From: Phoma sp. XZ068 | Lineage: Eukaryota; Ascomycota; Dothideomycetes; Pleosporales; Didymellaceae | Assembly (NCBI GenBank): GCA_004835665.1 | Contig: RBKR01000021.1 | Location: 1,086,560 to 1,150,559 of the forward strand | DNA: 64,000 nt | Direction: 5' to 3' | Part shown: positions 24,401 to 35,689 of the stretch, piece after piece | Layout of the letters: each line of letters opens with the position of its first letter | Numbering within the stretch: position 1 is the first letter of the stretch | The notes under the pieces: model-generated | The model's input: only the letters and a program-made list of their open reading frames with translations | What the model was told of the DNA's origin: nothing | The model's database searches: none | Program-made: the position numbers and the translations under genes

Positions 24401-27400
24401 ATCTCACTTGGTGCTGGAAGTATCTATCCTGCCGTCTTCCAAAGTACGCCTATCTCCGACATAGTCCTTCTCCAGACAGCCCTGTTTGCTGTACAGTACA
24501 GTACTGCTCAATGCTGGGTAGACTGTGGTGTGAAGCCAGTTGCTATAGTTGGACACAGCTTTGGTGAGCTGACGGCCTTGTGCACATCTGGTGCGCTCGG
24601 ACTCAAGGATGCAATGAAGCTAATTATTGGCCGGGCTACCATTATAAGAGATAGCTGGGGTACTGAAAAGGGTTCTATGGTAGTTGTTGAGGGGACTGAA
24701 GAGGATGTGCGGAAGGTATTGAGCAGTATCGACGAGAGCCTCGACGCATCAATTGCGTGCTACAATTCTCCACGGTGCCAAACTGTAGCTGGTTCTGCAA
24801 ACAGCATTGAAACAGTTGTGAAAGTAATCACGGAGAAGTATCCAGAATTACGGTTCAAAAGGTTGAGCGTTTCAAATGCCTTCCACTCTGCCCTAGTCGT
24901 ACCGCTTCGACCTGAACTTCAGCAGCTCGGCAAGGACCTCGTATTTAACCATCCGACCATTCACGTTGAAAGATGTATCAGTACCACAACATCTCCAGAT
25001 TCTTTCGACGCAGATACCGTCGCCGATCATTTACAAAACCCTGTATACTTCTCCCACGCAGTCCAGCGTCTCGCGAAGAAGTATCCGTCCGCAGTTTGGC
25101 TCGAAGCTGGCTCGAACGCTACAATCACAGCCATGGCAAGTAAAGCGCTTGGTATGCCTTCAGCTCATAGCTTTCAGGCGGTGAATATATCCGGTTCCCA
25201 GGGAGTTCAAAGACTAATCGATGCCACACTTGCTCTGTGGAAAGCCGGTCTCCGTGTCACCTATTGGGGCCACTCGAGGGCACAGACTGAAAAGTTCAAC
25301 GCGATTATACTCCCACCATACCAGTTCGAGAAGAAGAAACACTGGCTTTCGCTGAAGACCCCGCCTAAGCTTACAGCTGTCGTGAACGAAGACAAAGATG
25401 AAATGCCAACGAGGTTGTATACCTTCACTGGATTCCAGGATACTAAACAACGGCTGGCTCGGTTTAGAGTCAATACCATGATCCCTACATATCATAAAAT
25501 TGTTGAAGGCCACACTATTGCCGGTGTAGCACCAATTTGTCCAGCCACAGTACAGATCGACATTGCCATCGAAGCACTGAAGAGCCTCTCTGAAGACCTA
25601 GCGATTGAGGGTATGCAACCACAAATACGCAGCATTGTCAATTTTGTTCCGGTGTGTGTTGATATTTCGCGCTCCGTATGGCTCGATGTTGAAGCCTTAG
25701 ATGCTAACCGCACAACCTGGAGCTGGAAGTGGACATCCACTGGCCCGTCAGGTGCAGCCCCAACTACCCACGTTACTGGCGAAATTGAATTCCGCATTTC
25801 AAAAGACATTCATTATCAGTCGGAGTTCTCGCGCTATGAGCGCCTCGTCAGTCACCGCCGATGCCTAGAGATCCTGCATTCTGAGAACCCGGACGAAGTA
25901 TTGCAGGGGCAACGAAGTATCTATCGCGTATTTTCCCCGGTTGTCAATTATTCGCCTCTATATTTCGGGTTGCAGAAACTTGTTGGGCAGGGTTCAGAGT
26001 CAGCTGGACGTGTTGTAAAGAAGCATACGGGGAAAACCTGGCTCGATGCTTTCCTCTCCGACGCGTTTTGTCAGGTAGCGGGAATCTGGGTGAACTGTAT
26101 GGCAGAAGAGAGCGAGAAAGAGATGTGGATTGCGAATGGTATCGAACAGTGGATTCGTGCTCCTACAGTGACTGAAGCACAAACTTGCTCCATTGAAAAG
26201 TGGCATGTCTTTGGTCAACACTCCCGATCCGCGGATGGCACTACAATATTATCAGATGTGTTCGCTTTCGATGCCGCAACTGGAAAGCTTATGGAAGCCA
26301 TTCTGGGTATTCAGTACGCAAAAGTATCGAGGGTATCAATGGGCAGACTGCTCACTCGTCTGACACGCGAAGAGACCGGGAATATCCAGGCCCCAGCTGT
26401 TAAAAGCATACCTCCGGTGCTCATGGCATCATTCGATCCTTCCACCCCTGCGATAACCTCTCCCACGGTCCCAAAGGTGCCCAAAGAGATCAATCATGAC
26501 CAAACGAACTCCTCGAAGGACATGATCAAGCGACTACGGGCAATCCTGGCAGATATCTCGGGTCTTGAAGTCCATGAGATCAAGGAGACTGTTGAGCTTG
26601 GAGACATTGGAGTTGATTCTCTCATGGGCATGGAAATGGCAAGAGAAATCGAGACCGAGTTCAAGTGCACCCTACCGCAAGAGGAGCTTATGCACGCCAC
26701 CAACTTTGCTAGCTTGCTTCATTGCCTCGAGTCAGCGTTGGGGGTATCGGGTGGCAGTGCTGACACCTCCTCGGCATCATCTTCCTCAGATGATGCATAT
26801 GAGGATACTGTTGGTTCTATAACTCCTATGTCAGTCCTCGATGAAGCTCCTTCGCTCCCCTTTGATCTCAATCTGGCTCATTCCGCCACGATCAAAGCCT
26901 TCGCCGAGTCCAAGCTGGAAACCGATCAGCTCATGCAAAAATATGGTGCCAGCGGGTATCTACGAGATATCGCACCACAGCAAGACCAACTATGCGTAGC
27001 CCTAATTGTTGAAGCATTTCGAGACTTGGGTTGCGATCTCGGCGCAGCGAATGCTGGTGAGGAGCTGACGTTCATCACACACGCTGATGATCAGAAGAAG
27101 TTTGCACAGTACCTTTACACAGTACTTGAAACGGCTCGAATCGTGAATGTTGATGAGAAGAGAATTACTCGTACACAAGTTCCGATGCTCGTGAAGACAA
27201 GTAGCGAGCTTCTTCGCGACCTGCTGGACAAATACCCCGAATACGCGTGCTGTAACGAGCTAGCCCACTGGACAGGCTCGCATCTTGCAGGCATCTTGAC
27301 AGGACGTGAAGACGGTATCAAGCTCATCTTTGGTACCGAGCGCGGTCGTGAGCTCGTCGGGGCAGTATACGCTGATTTCCCGATTAACAAGCTATACTAT

Positions 27401-29367
27401 CAGCAGATGGGCGATTTCCTACGCCGCGTTGCTTCAACTACTTCTAGAAGCCATCAACAAGGACCTTTGAAGATTCTGGAGATGGGTGCTGGTACGGGAG
27501 CCACGACGAAGACTTTGGTGCCACTGCTAGCCAGTCTGGGCATCGACGTCGAGTACACCTTCACAGATCTGGCGTCAAGCTTTGTCGCTGCAGCGAGGAA
27601 AAAGTTCAAACAATATCCATTCATGAAGTTCCGAGTTCATGATATCGAGAAAGAGCCTGCAAAGGACTTGTTGCAAAGCCAGCACGTTGTTATAGCGAGT
27701 AACGCAGTTCATGCAACACGCAGTCTTCCTGTATCCACTTCCAATATCCGCAAGATGCTCCGACCGGACGGCATTTTGCTGCTTCTTGAGATGACGGAGC
27801 CTATGTACTGGTGTGACATGATCTTTGGTGTATTCGAAGGCTGGTGGCTATTCGAAGATGGCAGGCAGCATGCTGTAGCTCCACCACAGACATGGGAGAA
27901 AGTCCTGCACAGCGTGGGTTATGGACATGTCGACTGGAGCGATGGAAACACTGAGGAGATCAAGTGCGAGAGGCTCATCATTGCCACAGCAAGTGGTGAG
28001 CAACTTGAGCGTTTGTTGCCTGCGCCCCCAGAGACAAAACATAATCAGGTATGTTCACGATCCGAATTGTGGGTAAAATGACGGGCTAATTAAACTAGTA
28101 GGACTTCCATCATGACGCGAGAAGGGCAGCCACTGACGAATTTGTTTGCAACATGACCGCTGGTTTCGCAATACCTACGAAAACGGGATTGGGTACTGTG
28201 AACAAAGATCATTCAGAGCACTGCATACTCATCACCGGCGCCACTGGTAGCCTTGGATCACACATGGTCGCCCATTACGCCAACCTTCGTACTGTATCAT
28301 CGGTAATCTGTCTCAATCGACGCAATAAATCTTCCGGTCTCGATCCCCTTGCGCGCCAGCTAGCCGCTCTGTCTTCAAGAGATCTCATTCTCTCTCCCGT
28401 GGCAATGGCGAAACTTGCTACCTTCGAAGTCGATACGACGAAGCCATTCATTGGGCTCTCCCCTCCCGCATACAACCAACTTGTGGAGAGTGTCACACAC
28501 ATTGTTCACAATGCATGGCCTATGAATGCGAAACAGCCTCTGTCAGCCTTCACCCCACAATTCCGCGTTCTCCGCAACTTAATCGACTTTGCAGCACTTA
28601 TATCAGCTCATCATTCTTCCGAATTCAAAGTTGGCTTTCAATTTATATCCTCAATCGCAACTGTGGGCCACTACCCTATTGTTGTAGGGTCACCACACGT
28701 CCCAGAGCAACGTGTTAGCATCGAACATGTCTTACCTAACGGTTACGGTGATGCAAAATTCGTATGCGAGCGCATGCTGGATCATACACTTCATAAGCAC
28801 TCATCTCGATTCAACGTTATGGCTGTAAGACTTGGCCAGGTCGCTGGTTCCTCCGCCTCAGGATACTGGAACGAGAACGAGCATCTTCCATTTCTGATCA
28901 AAAGTTCACATACATTGAGAGTGCTACCACAGTTCTCTGGACCAGTGAGTTGGACTCCTGTCGACGCTGTAGCAGGTGTATGTGCCGACTTGGCGCTCAA
29001 CTCTATGTGCATGGGAGGCATTTACCACATCGACAATCCCATCCGCCAGCCCTGGCATGAGATGCTGCCGACTCTTGCTTCAGAGCTAGGCATACCGCAA
29101 GGTAACATTATTCCCTTCAAAGAGTGGATTTATCGCGTTCGGTCGTTCCCCTCTACGGCCAATGCAGGAAAGGATGATCTCAATCCAGCAAAGCGCCTTA
29201 TAGATTTCTTAGAGGCGGATTTTGAGAGGATGAGCTGTGGAGGAGTCCTGCTAGAGACAAAGAGAACGCAGCAGGATTCAGCCATTATGAGAAAGGTTAG
29301 ACCATTGGATAGGGCAACTGTAGGTGGGTTTATACGGAGTTGGAAGGCACGAGGTTTTCTTCTCTAG
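21479..29367 (+). CDS. Non-reducing polyketide synthase (SAT-KS-AT-PT-ACP-CMeT-reductase)
   Basis: Takes a starter chain, extends it with malonyl-CoA, C-methylates, cyclises to an aromatic ring and releases an aldehyde. Exons 21479-22108, 22202-28048 and 28102-29367 (introns 93 and 53 nt, phase 0) give 2,580 aa. SAT has Cys132 in GFCIG, so starter loading should work. KS begins near 372 with Cys545 (DTACSAS). AT Ser996 is in GHSFG. PT has His1314 (HTIAGVAPICP) and Asp1497 (SDAFCQVAGIW). ACP Ser1683 is in GVDSLM. CMeT has EMGAGTGATTK near 1970. The C-terminal NADPH reductase has TGATGSLG near 2204-2211 and the Y2374-x3-K2378 pair. This order is that of methylated-aldehyde synthases of the asperfuranone, azaphilone, citrinin and sorbicillin type; there is no thioesterase. 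Without the second intron the reading stops before the reductase, so that intron decides the enzyme's chemistry. The head-to-head HR-PKS suggests a reduced polyketide starter. The product is not identified. Confidence 0.93.
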
Positions 29368-31275
29368 CTCACAATTAATGTAACTTTACGGACTTGGACG
29401 TTTTATAATTAAACTTCCTACTATTGGATACGTAGTGTTTTGAATTTAGTGGTTCTTTAGATTAATTTGGTACGACCTTGAAAGAATGGACGCGAGTTGA
29501 TGGTTTATTGTTGGTTTCCAGTAGCATCCATCTTATCTCAGTTCGGTTTGTAGATTGCTTGTCTGATTCACCGGTATCAGACACAGCAAGTCTCTTTGTT
29601 TGTAGTGCCTATATTGGTGGCACATCTTCTATAGTAAATAGATATCACCTCATCGTCTGATCTTGATCCAAGATTCATGGCCAATAGGATGCGACGGATC
29701 GGCAGCACTAGGCTGAACGGCTCTCATAGTGAGGCTCATGCCAAGCCCGTGAGACGATGCAGGACACGACCACAATATGTCCTACACTTCCCACGGAAAT
29801 CCCACGGTTTGGGGCCTTGTCGGACCTATGGGGCCTTGTCGGACATAGGGGCCCTTGCCGGAGTGTGGAGGAACTGTGGGACACTATTTGGTATATAGTA
29901 TATAGGGACACTGCCCTCTTAGTTGTCAAACCCTAGCTCCTCCTTTGGTTGTCAGGGATGAGGCTTGGTAGAGGGACGGTTCAACGGCCTGTCGTTCATT
30001 CTAGGTTGATAATGGAACGACGGCCTCCGTCAGGGTAGTGGATCAATGCTAAACAATCAGACATTTAAAAGCGACTCGTGTGACGCTGGGTAGCACAGGA
30101 ATTTTGCTGCGACATTGAGTTGTACAGAAAACCATATCTACCCCGAGTGTCGTTGAGATTTGAGAATGTAATAATACCATTGATTGACGAGGTTGAACAC
30201 AGCGTTAAACGAGAGAGGAAGTTCTGGATACTTATAAACAGCTGTAGTACATCTTCCTTGCTCAACCTCTCCGGAATAAATCTCTCCGCTTATATGATTT
30301 TTCAAATCGAGCCTCGCATCGTGTATTAGGATACCGTGGTAGTCTTCAGCCGTCGGTTTCCGATTGGTTCAATAACGGATGTAACAGACATACTCTAACA
30401 GTGAATCCTCGGCCGGAGCAGGACTTACTGCCATTTTCAACTCTGTTGGGCCTTACAACGGTACCCTATATACAAAGTTGAAACGCGGAGGGCACATGGA
30501 CGGATCGGTATTCTAGAACATCGTCTGTAATCTTGGTGCCAAGGATAAATTGTTGCCGATCTTATGCCGGTCCGACACTTGTTGAACCTAGCGGACTAAT
30601 TACTTTCTTGGGGAAGCGCTAGTGATGCGCCCCGTGGGGTCAAAAGACATTGATACATCGTCGCGAGAAATACTAGAATGCCGTTCATTGGTTTGGTGTC
30701 GGGTCATGCTGGCTTATGGCTTGTCTTGCAGGCATCTTTTCTACAAATGGGAGGTGTGAAGTGAAGTGAGCAGAATAGATTTTGGTTCAAGAACCCGCAG
30801 TTCGTTCCAGATACTTGCAAACGTACGGTAGGGTCGGCACCTAAGGCTTGATCGAGTTCTGCGTCTTGGTTTTGGAGAATTTTCTCTCCTACTAGACTCG
30901 GCGGGTAAACAAAGGCGGCTTGGCGTCATCTTAATTGGAAAGGGTGCACGACGCGTGAACGACCGGCTCCTCCTCGGCCCCAGATGGAGCCGCATAAGCG
31001 CGGAGAGTCATTCCCCAAAGCAGTGTTGGCGTACCGTCATTCAACCAATAGCTAAAGCGCAAGCCTTGTTAGTCGAAGACTAATCCTTGGCTATGTTACG
31101 GTACCCTTGCGGCTCACGGTAGTTCGATCTCAAATCTCCAGATTCCAAAGTTGTTTTTAACCCCCAGGTAGCCCCCATTTCTTGCGTTCTCTATCCTCGT
31201 CCAAGATCTGTGCAAATCTTGAGTGCACACACATCACCATCATACCCAGCGTGCACCCTTCGATCTACTCCCAAT
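29368..31275. other. 1.9-kb intergenic region, no supported gene
   Basis: Holds the NR-PKS 3' flank and the sugar-transporter promoter. Open frames are short and unlike proteins. A three-copy 18-19-bp repeat lies at 29,811-29,866. No tailoring enzyme gene of the polyketide pathway is visible. Confidence 0.55.
29811..29866. repeat. Short tandem repeat, 18-19-bp unit, three copies
   Basis: Units beginning GGGGCCTTGTCGGAC at about 29,811, 29,830 and (diverged, GGGGCCCTTGCCGGA) 29,848. Non-coding. Confidence 0.6.
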
Positions 31276-33190
31276 ATGAATCACTCCAGTGAGCAGGCCG
31301 ATGAGGCCGCGCACACTAAGGGTCTCCAAGCTACCACCGATGTCAATTTGACTGAATGTCCGGTTACATGGAAGGCCTACCTCCTCTGTGCCTTCGCATC
31401 CTTCGGTGGTATTTTCTTCGGTAAGCCTACAAATTGCCTTTGATGTGGTTACCAGTGCTGATTGCCTGCTCAACAGGTTATGATTCTGGTTACATCAACG
31501 GCGTGCTCAACTCCCCTCTTTTTATCGAAGAGGTTGAGGGGCCTATCTGCCCACAAGGCCTTAATACTCCAGGTGGCGCTTGCGCTATTAGCAGTAGCAA
31601 CACCTCGCTCATCGTTTCTATCCTCTCCGCTGGTACTTTCTTTGGCGCCCTCATGGCTGGCGATCTCTCCGACATGATTGGCCGCAAGTGGACTATCGTC
31701 TTGGGCTGCGCCATCTACATCATCGGTGAATACCCCCAGCACACGTGCTTACTCACCATGCCAAACGGTCGCTAACCTTGTCGCAGGTGTCGTCATGCAG
31801 ATGGCTGCAACTGGCCGGGACCTTCTCGTTGCTGGTCGTGCTATCGCTGGTATCGGCGTCGGTTTTGAGTCTGCAATCGTCATTCTCTACATGTCCGAGA
31901 TCTGCCCTAAGAAGGTCCGTGGCGCGCTTGTGTCTGGCTACCAGTTCTGCATTACTATTGGTCTTCTGCTCGCCGCCTGTGTAAACTACGGCGTGCAGGG
32001 TCGCGGTGACACTGGCGAATACCGCATTCCCATCGGCATCCAGTTTGCCTGGGGCTTAATATTGGGAGGCGGCATTGCGTGCCTTCCGGATTCCCCTCGT
32101 TACTTCATCAAGCGTGGAAAGACGGCAGAGGCCAAGAAGGCTTTGATGAAGATTCGTGGTGTACACCCCACGAGCCCGGATGCAGCGCATCTTAGATCCC
32201 TGGTTGAGTTCGAGCTTGCGGAGATTATCGCTAACGAGGAGTACGAGCGCGAGCTGATCCCCGCTGGCGGCTGGCTTGACGGATGGATGAACTGTTTCAA
32301 GGGATCGCTGTTCCAGTCCAACTCCAACCTGCGCAAGACCATTCTTGGCACCTCCCTTCAAATGATGCAACAGTGGACTGGTGTGAACTTCATCTTCTAT
32401 TACTCGACACCTTTCCTGCAATCGACTGGCGCGATCAGCAACACCTTCCTGATTTCGCTTGTGTTCACGTTGGTCAACGTCTGCTCTACTCCGCTCTCAT
32501 TCTACGGAATGGAGAAGTTTGGTCGTCGCACTCTCCTCTTGATCGGCGCATTTGGTATGTTGATCTGCCAATTCTTGGTAGCCATTATCGGTGTCACTGT
32601 GGGCTTCAATAAGTCCACCACCCTCGCTGATGGGACAACCCGGGCCACCAACATTTCCGCTGTCAATGCTCAGATCGCATTTATTGCCATCTTCATCTTC
32701 TTTTTCGCCACTACCTGGGGTCCTGGCGCCTGGGTCCTCATTGGCGAGGTGTTCCCGCTTCCAATCCGCTCCCGTGGTGTCGCGCTGTCTACAGCCTCGA
32801 ACTGGCTCTGGAACACCGTTATCAGCGTCATTACTCCGTAAGTGCTCCGCTTACCTACAAAACGAAATCATGATCGCTAACGCACGCAACAGTTACATGG
32901 TCGGTAAGAATGAGGGTAACCTCCGTTCGTCCGTGTTCTTCATCTGGGGTGGCCTTTGCACAATCGCTTTCGTTTACACATACTTCCTGGTTCCCGAAAC
33001 AAAGGGATTGTCTCTTGAACAGGTCGACCAAATGATGGCAGAGACGACCCCAAGAACTTCAGCCAAGTGGCGCCCCACCCACACCTTTGTCGAGAGCAGT
33101 CTTCAGAAGGGGGGTACTGCACTCATGGAGAGGAACGGCTCCATTGTCGTAGACACGGAGAAGAACCTGCGCACAGCATCCGTTCATTAG
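31276..33190 (+). CDS. MFS sugar porter (hexose/monosaccharide transporter type)
   Basis: Plasma-membrane proton-sugar symporter of the major facilitator superfamily. Exons 31276-31420, 31477-31725, 31787-32837 and 32893-33190 (introns 56, 61 and 55 nt) give 580 aa with the usual 12 membrane spans. Family signatures are GYDSGYINGV in span 1, DMIGRKWTIVLG between spans 2 and 3, PDSPRYFIKRGK at the end of the first half, QQWTGVNFIFYYST in span 7, EKFGRRTLLLIG between spans 8 and 9, and PETKGLSLEQVD after span 12. The ATG at 31276 gives the normal short soluble N-terminus. The substrate cannot be told from motifs; fungal glucose/hexose carriers look like this. It lies downstream of the NR-PKS in the same orientation but 1.9 kb away, so membership of the polyketide cluster is doubtful. 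It is the last intact gene before the transposon block. Confidence 0.9.
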
Positions 33191-33859
33191 ATGCTTGTAT
33201 ATAGTATCTTTCATAGTCCTTAGGTACGCCTCGGCTAGAGAGATATCTGTATATAGGGTAGGTGTCAGAGACCTATGGCTACTGCCAGGCCCCGACGGCC
33301 TTTCTAACCTTCAGTAGCCTACTATAGCTACCTTATCCAGAGGAAGATAATTACTATAGCGATGAAGGGGACTATATTATAATGTAGTAGTAATTTATCT
33401 ATCTTTACCTTTAATATATTCCTGCTACAATCACCAGCTTCTTTATATTACTAGTTACTCTTTTGTAACATTTGCACATCCACCGCCTGCTCCCAAAGGC
33501 TCATCTGGTGGGGAGAACATGGGCAATCCGTCTTCGTACCGCGAGATCAGCTGGGCGACCACGGTCAACCACCTGTTCGATAGCCACCACGACGGAGTAG
33601 ATGCCCTGAACAAACACCTCATCATCTACATCAGGGAGGCCTTTCCGCTTGCGATATTGCTCAAGGATCTTCAAGGCGGTGTCAATTGGCCGCTACTCTG
33701 CTACCCCGGCCCTCCTTGTGCAGATCAAGAGGCTGCCGGTGACCGCCCTCGTATCTCGTATCTATCTAGCATCCGTATCAATAAGCTAGTTGGGGTACTT
33801 TTCAGCCGGGTGTACGTTTTGGCCACCCTACCAACGCGTCTACACTGTTTTTAAAGCGC
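33191..33859. other. Transition between the sugar transporter and the RIP block
   Basis: The base composition shifts from normal to AT-rich. It contains a mostly normal-composition island at about 33,480-33,850 with a remnant reading frame on the minus strand (33,501-33,692). No complete gene is seen. Confidence 0.5.
33501..33692 (-). pseudogene. Possible gene fragment (about 63 codons), unidentified
   Basis: The minus strand reads 63 protein-like codons rich in charged residues, including EQYRKRKGLPDVDDEVFVQG and VVDRGRPADLAVRRRIAHV. The stretch is bounded by stops at both ends and has no start codon. It looks more like real protein than the opposite-strand frame over the same DNA. It may be the remnant of a gene cut when transposons entered next to it. 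I do not recognise the family. Confidence 0.3.
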
Positions 33860-35689
33860 TACTTTTCTACTATTATATACTTAAAATAGATACCTATAAA
33901 GTTACAATATAAAACACTATTTATAATCTTAATTCTAGTATTTTTATAAACTAGTAGAAGGCTACTTAGGCCTATAGAATCCTATAAATATTATAATAAA
34001 TATACCTAGCTAGTTACTATACCTATATAATAGCTTATTAATACTAGTAGTAATTAACTCTAGAGTAAGAAAGTAACTTAGTATAATATACTCTATAGGC
34101 AAGCTACTTACTAAGTAAGCTACTTACTATTACTAAGCCTCTACTATACTCTACTATATTATATCCTAGAATACTATACTCTATACTTATTTAGGCTATA
34201 ATATACTATAATATTACTTAGAGACTAATTCTATATAAATCTTATATATTTATATATTAATATATATACTAGGTTTATAGGCTACTGCCTTTAGTAGGCT
34301 ACTTTTACTAAGCCTCTACTAAACTACTACTACTACTTTTATACCTACCTAATAATACTAGTTAGATATATTTAAAGAAGTATAAATATAGCTTATACTT
34401 TAAGCTTTTAAATAAGATATAAATCTTCTAGAGTAATATACTATAGCTATTTATAATATACCTTAAATAATACTAGCCTAATAATATACTAGAGGGCCTT
34501 TAAAAGTTAATTCTATACCTAGCTAATAGTATCTAGATAAGTATATAAAGAAAGTAATTATTAATTATATTCTTTACCTTATATAGTAAGGAGTACTCTC
34601 TTACTTATTAGATATAGCTAGACTAGCTAGGTAGGTATCCCTTACCTAAGGTAGGTATTAAAGTTATACCTAAGCAAAGCTTATAGTATATTATTCTATT
34701 AGTTCTTAGAGATAAGTATAGGTAGAGGTAGAGTTAGTTACTAGAAGGTATAGAATAATAGCTTGCTATTATTAAGGGGTATACTAGAGTAAACCCTAAT
34801 ATATAGATAGGTTACTTAAGGGTATAAGATAATAGCTAGCTATTATTAGGGGTTAATAAGAATGTAATATATAGTAGATTATTAAGTTAAATATACTATT
34901 CTAAGGATAGTATCTAGAGGTATTTATCTATAGCTATAGTACTCTCTCTTTAAATATAGTATTTAAGAGGGTAGTACTATTTAAGCAAATTAGGAGCTAT
35001 ATAGCTCTTAGTTAATATACTCTATAGTACCTATTCTATAGAATAAGTAAATTAGGCTATAGGCTTTTCTTTAGTTACTTACTTACTAAGGAGTAAGTAC
35101 TACTACTTTATCTACTAGTTAAATTATTAGAGATACTTCTATACTAGCAGGTCTAATTAGTTAGGCTAGATTAAGTAGCTAGCTATTTCTGTTAGCTAGG
35201 TTACTTAAGTATCTATTTTTATTAGATTATAATACTATTCTTTCTCTTTCTAGATTTGCTCTAAATCTTTATAAAGTCCTATTTATAATAGCTAGCTATA
35301 TCTATTATATCTTCTACTAACAGGTGCTCCTATCTATATACTAAAATCTACTATTAAAGTAATATAGTATTAGTCCTTTATAATTAATATTTCTTTTCTA
35401 GTATTAACTATTTTATTCTTTTAGATAACTATAAATATACTATATATATCTAGGCAGGATATTCCTATATAAACCTCTTATAGAAGTTATTAGATTAAAC
35501 TAAAGATAAACTTTAAGTAAAGGTAAATAATAATAAAGTAATACTCCTTACTATACTTACTTAATTACTATAAAATAAGAGATTACTTATATAAGTTAAT
35601 AAATAAGTAAAATAGAAGGCTATATATTTAGCAGACCTAGTAGAAAGTAAGTATACTAGGGAAGATACTATTATAGCTAACTTCTAGTT

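Noticed and set aside
25214..25513. Small minus-strand frames within the NR-PKS
   Set aside because: They lie opposite conserved PKS domains and show no independent similarity.
31276..33190. Sugar porter as the polyketide exporter of the cluster
   Set aside because: Its signatures are those of hexose symporters, not of drug/toxin efflux MFS proteins, and it is 1.9 kb from the NR-PKS.
33519..33854. 111-codon plus-strand frame next to the transposon block
   Set aside because: The opposite strand over the same DNA looks more like real protein; the plus frame is probably its shadow.
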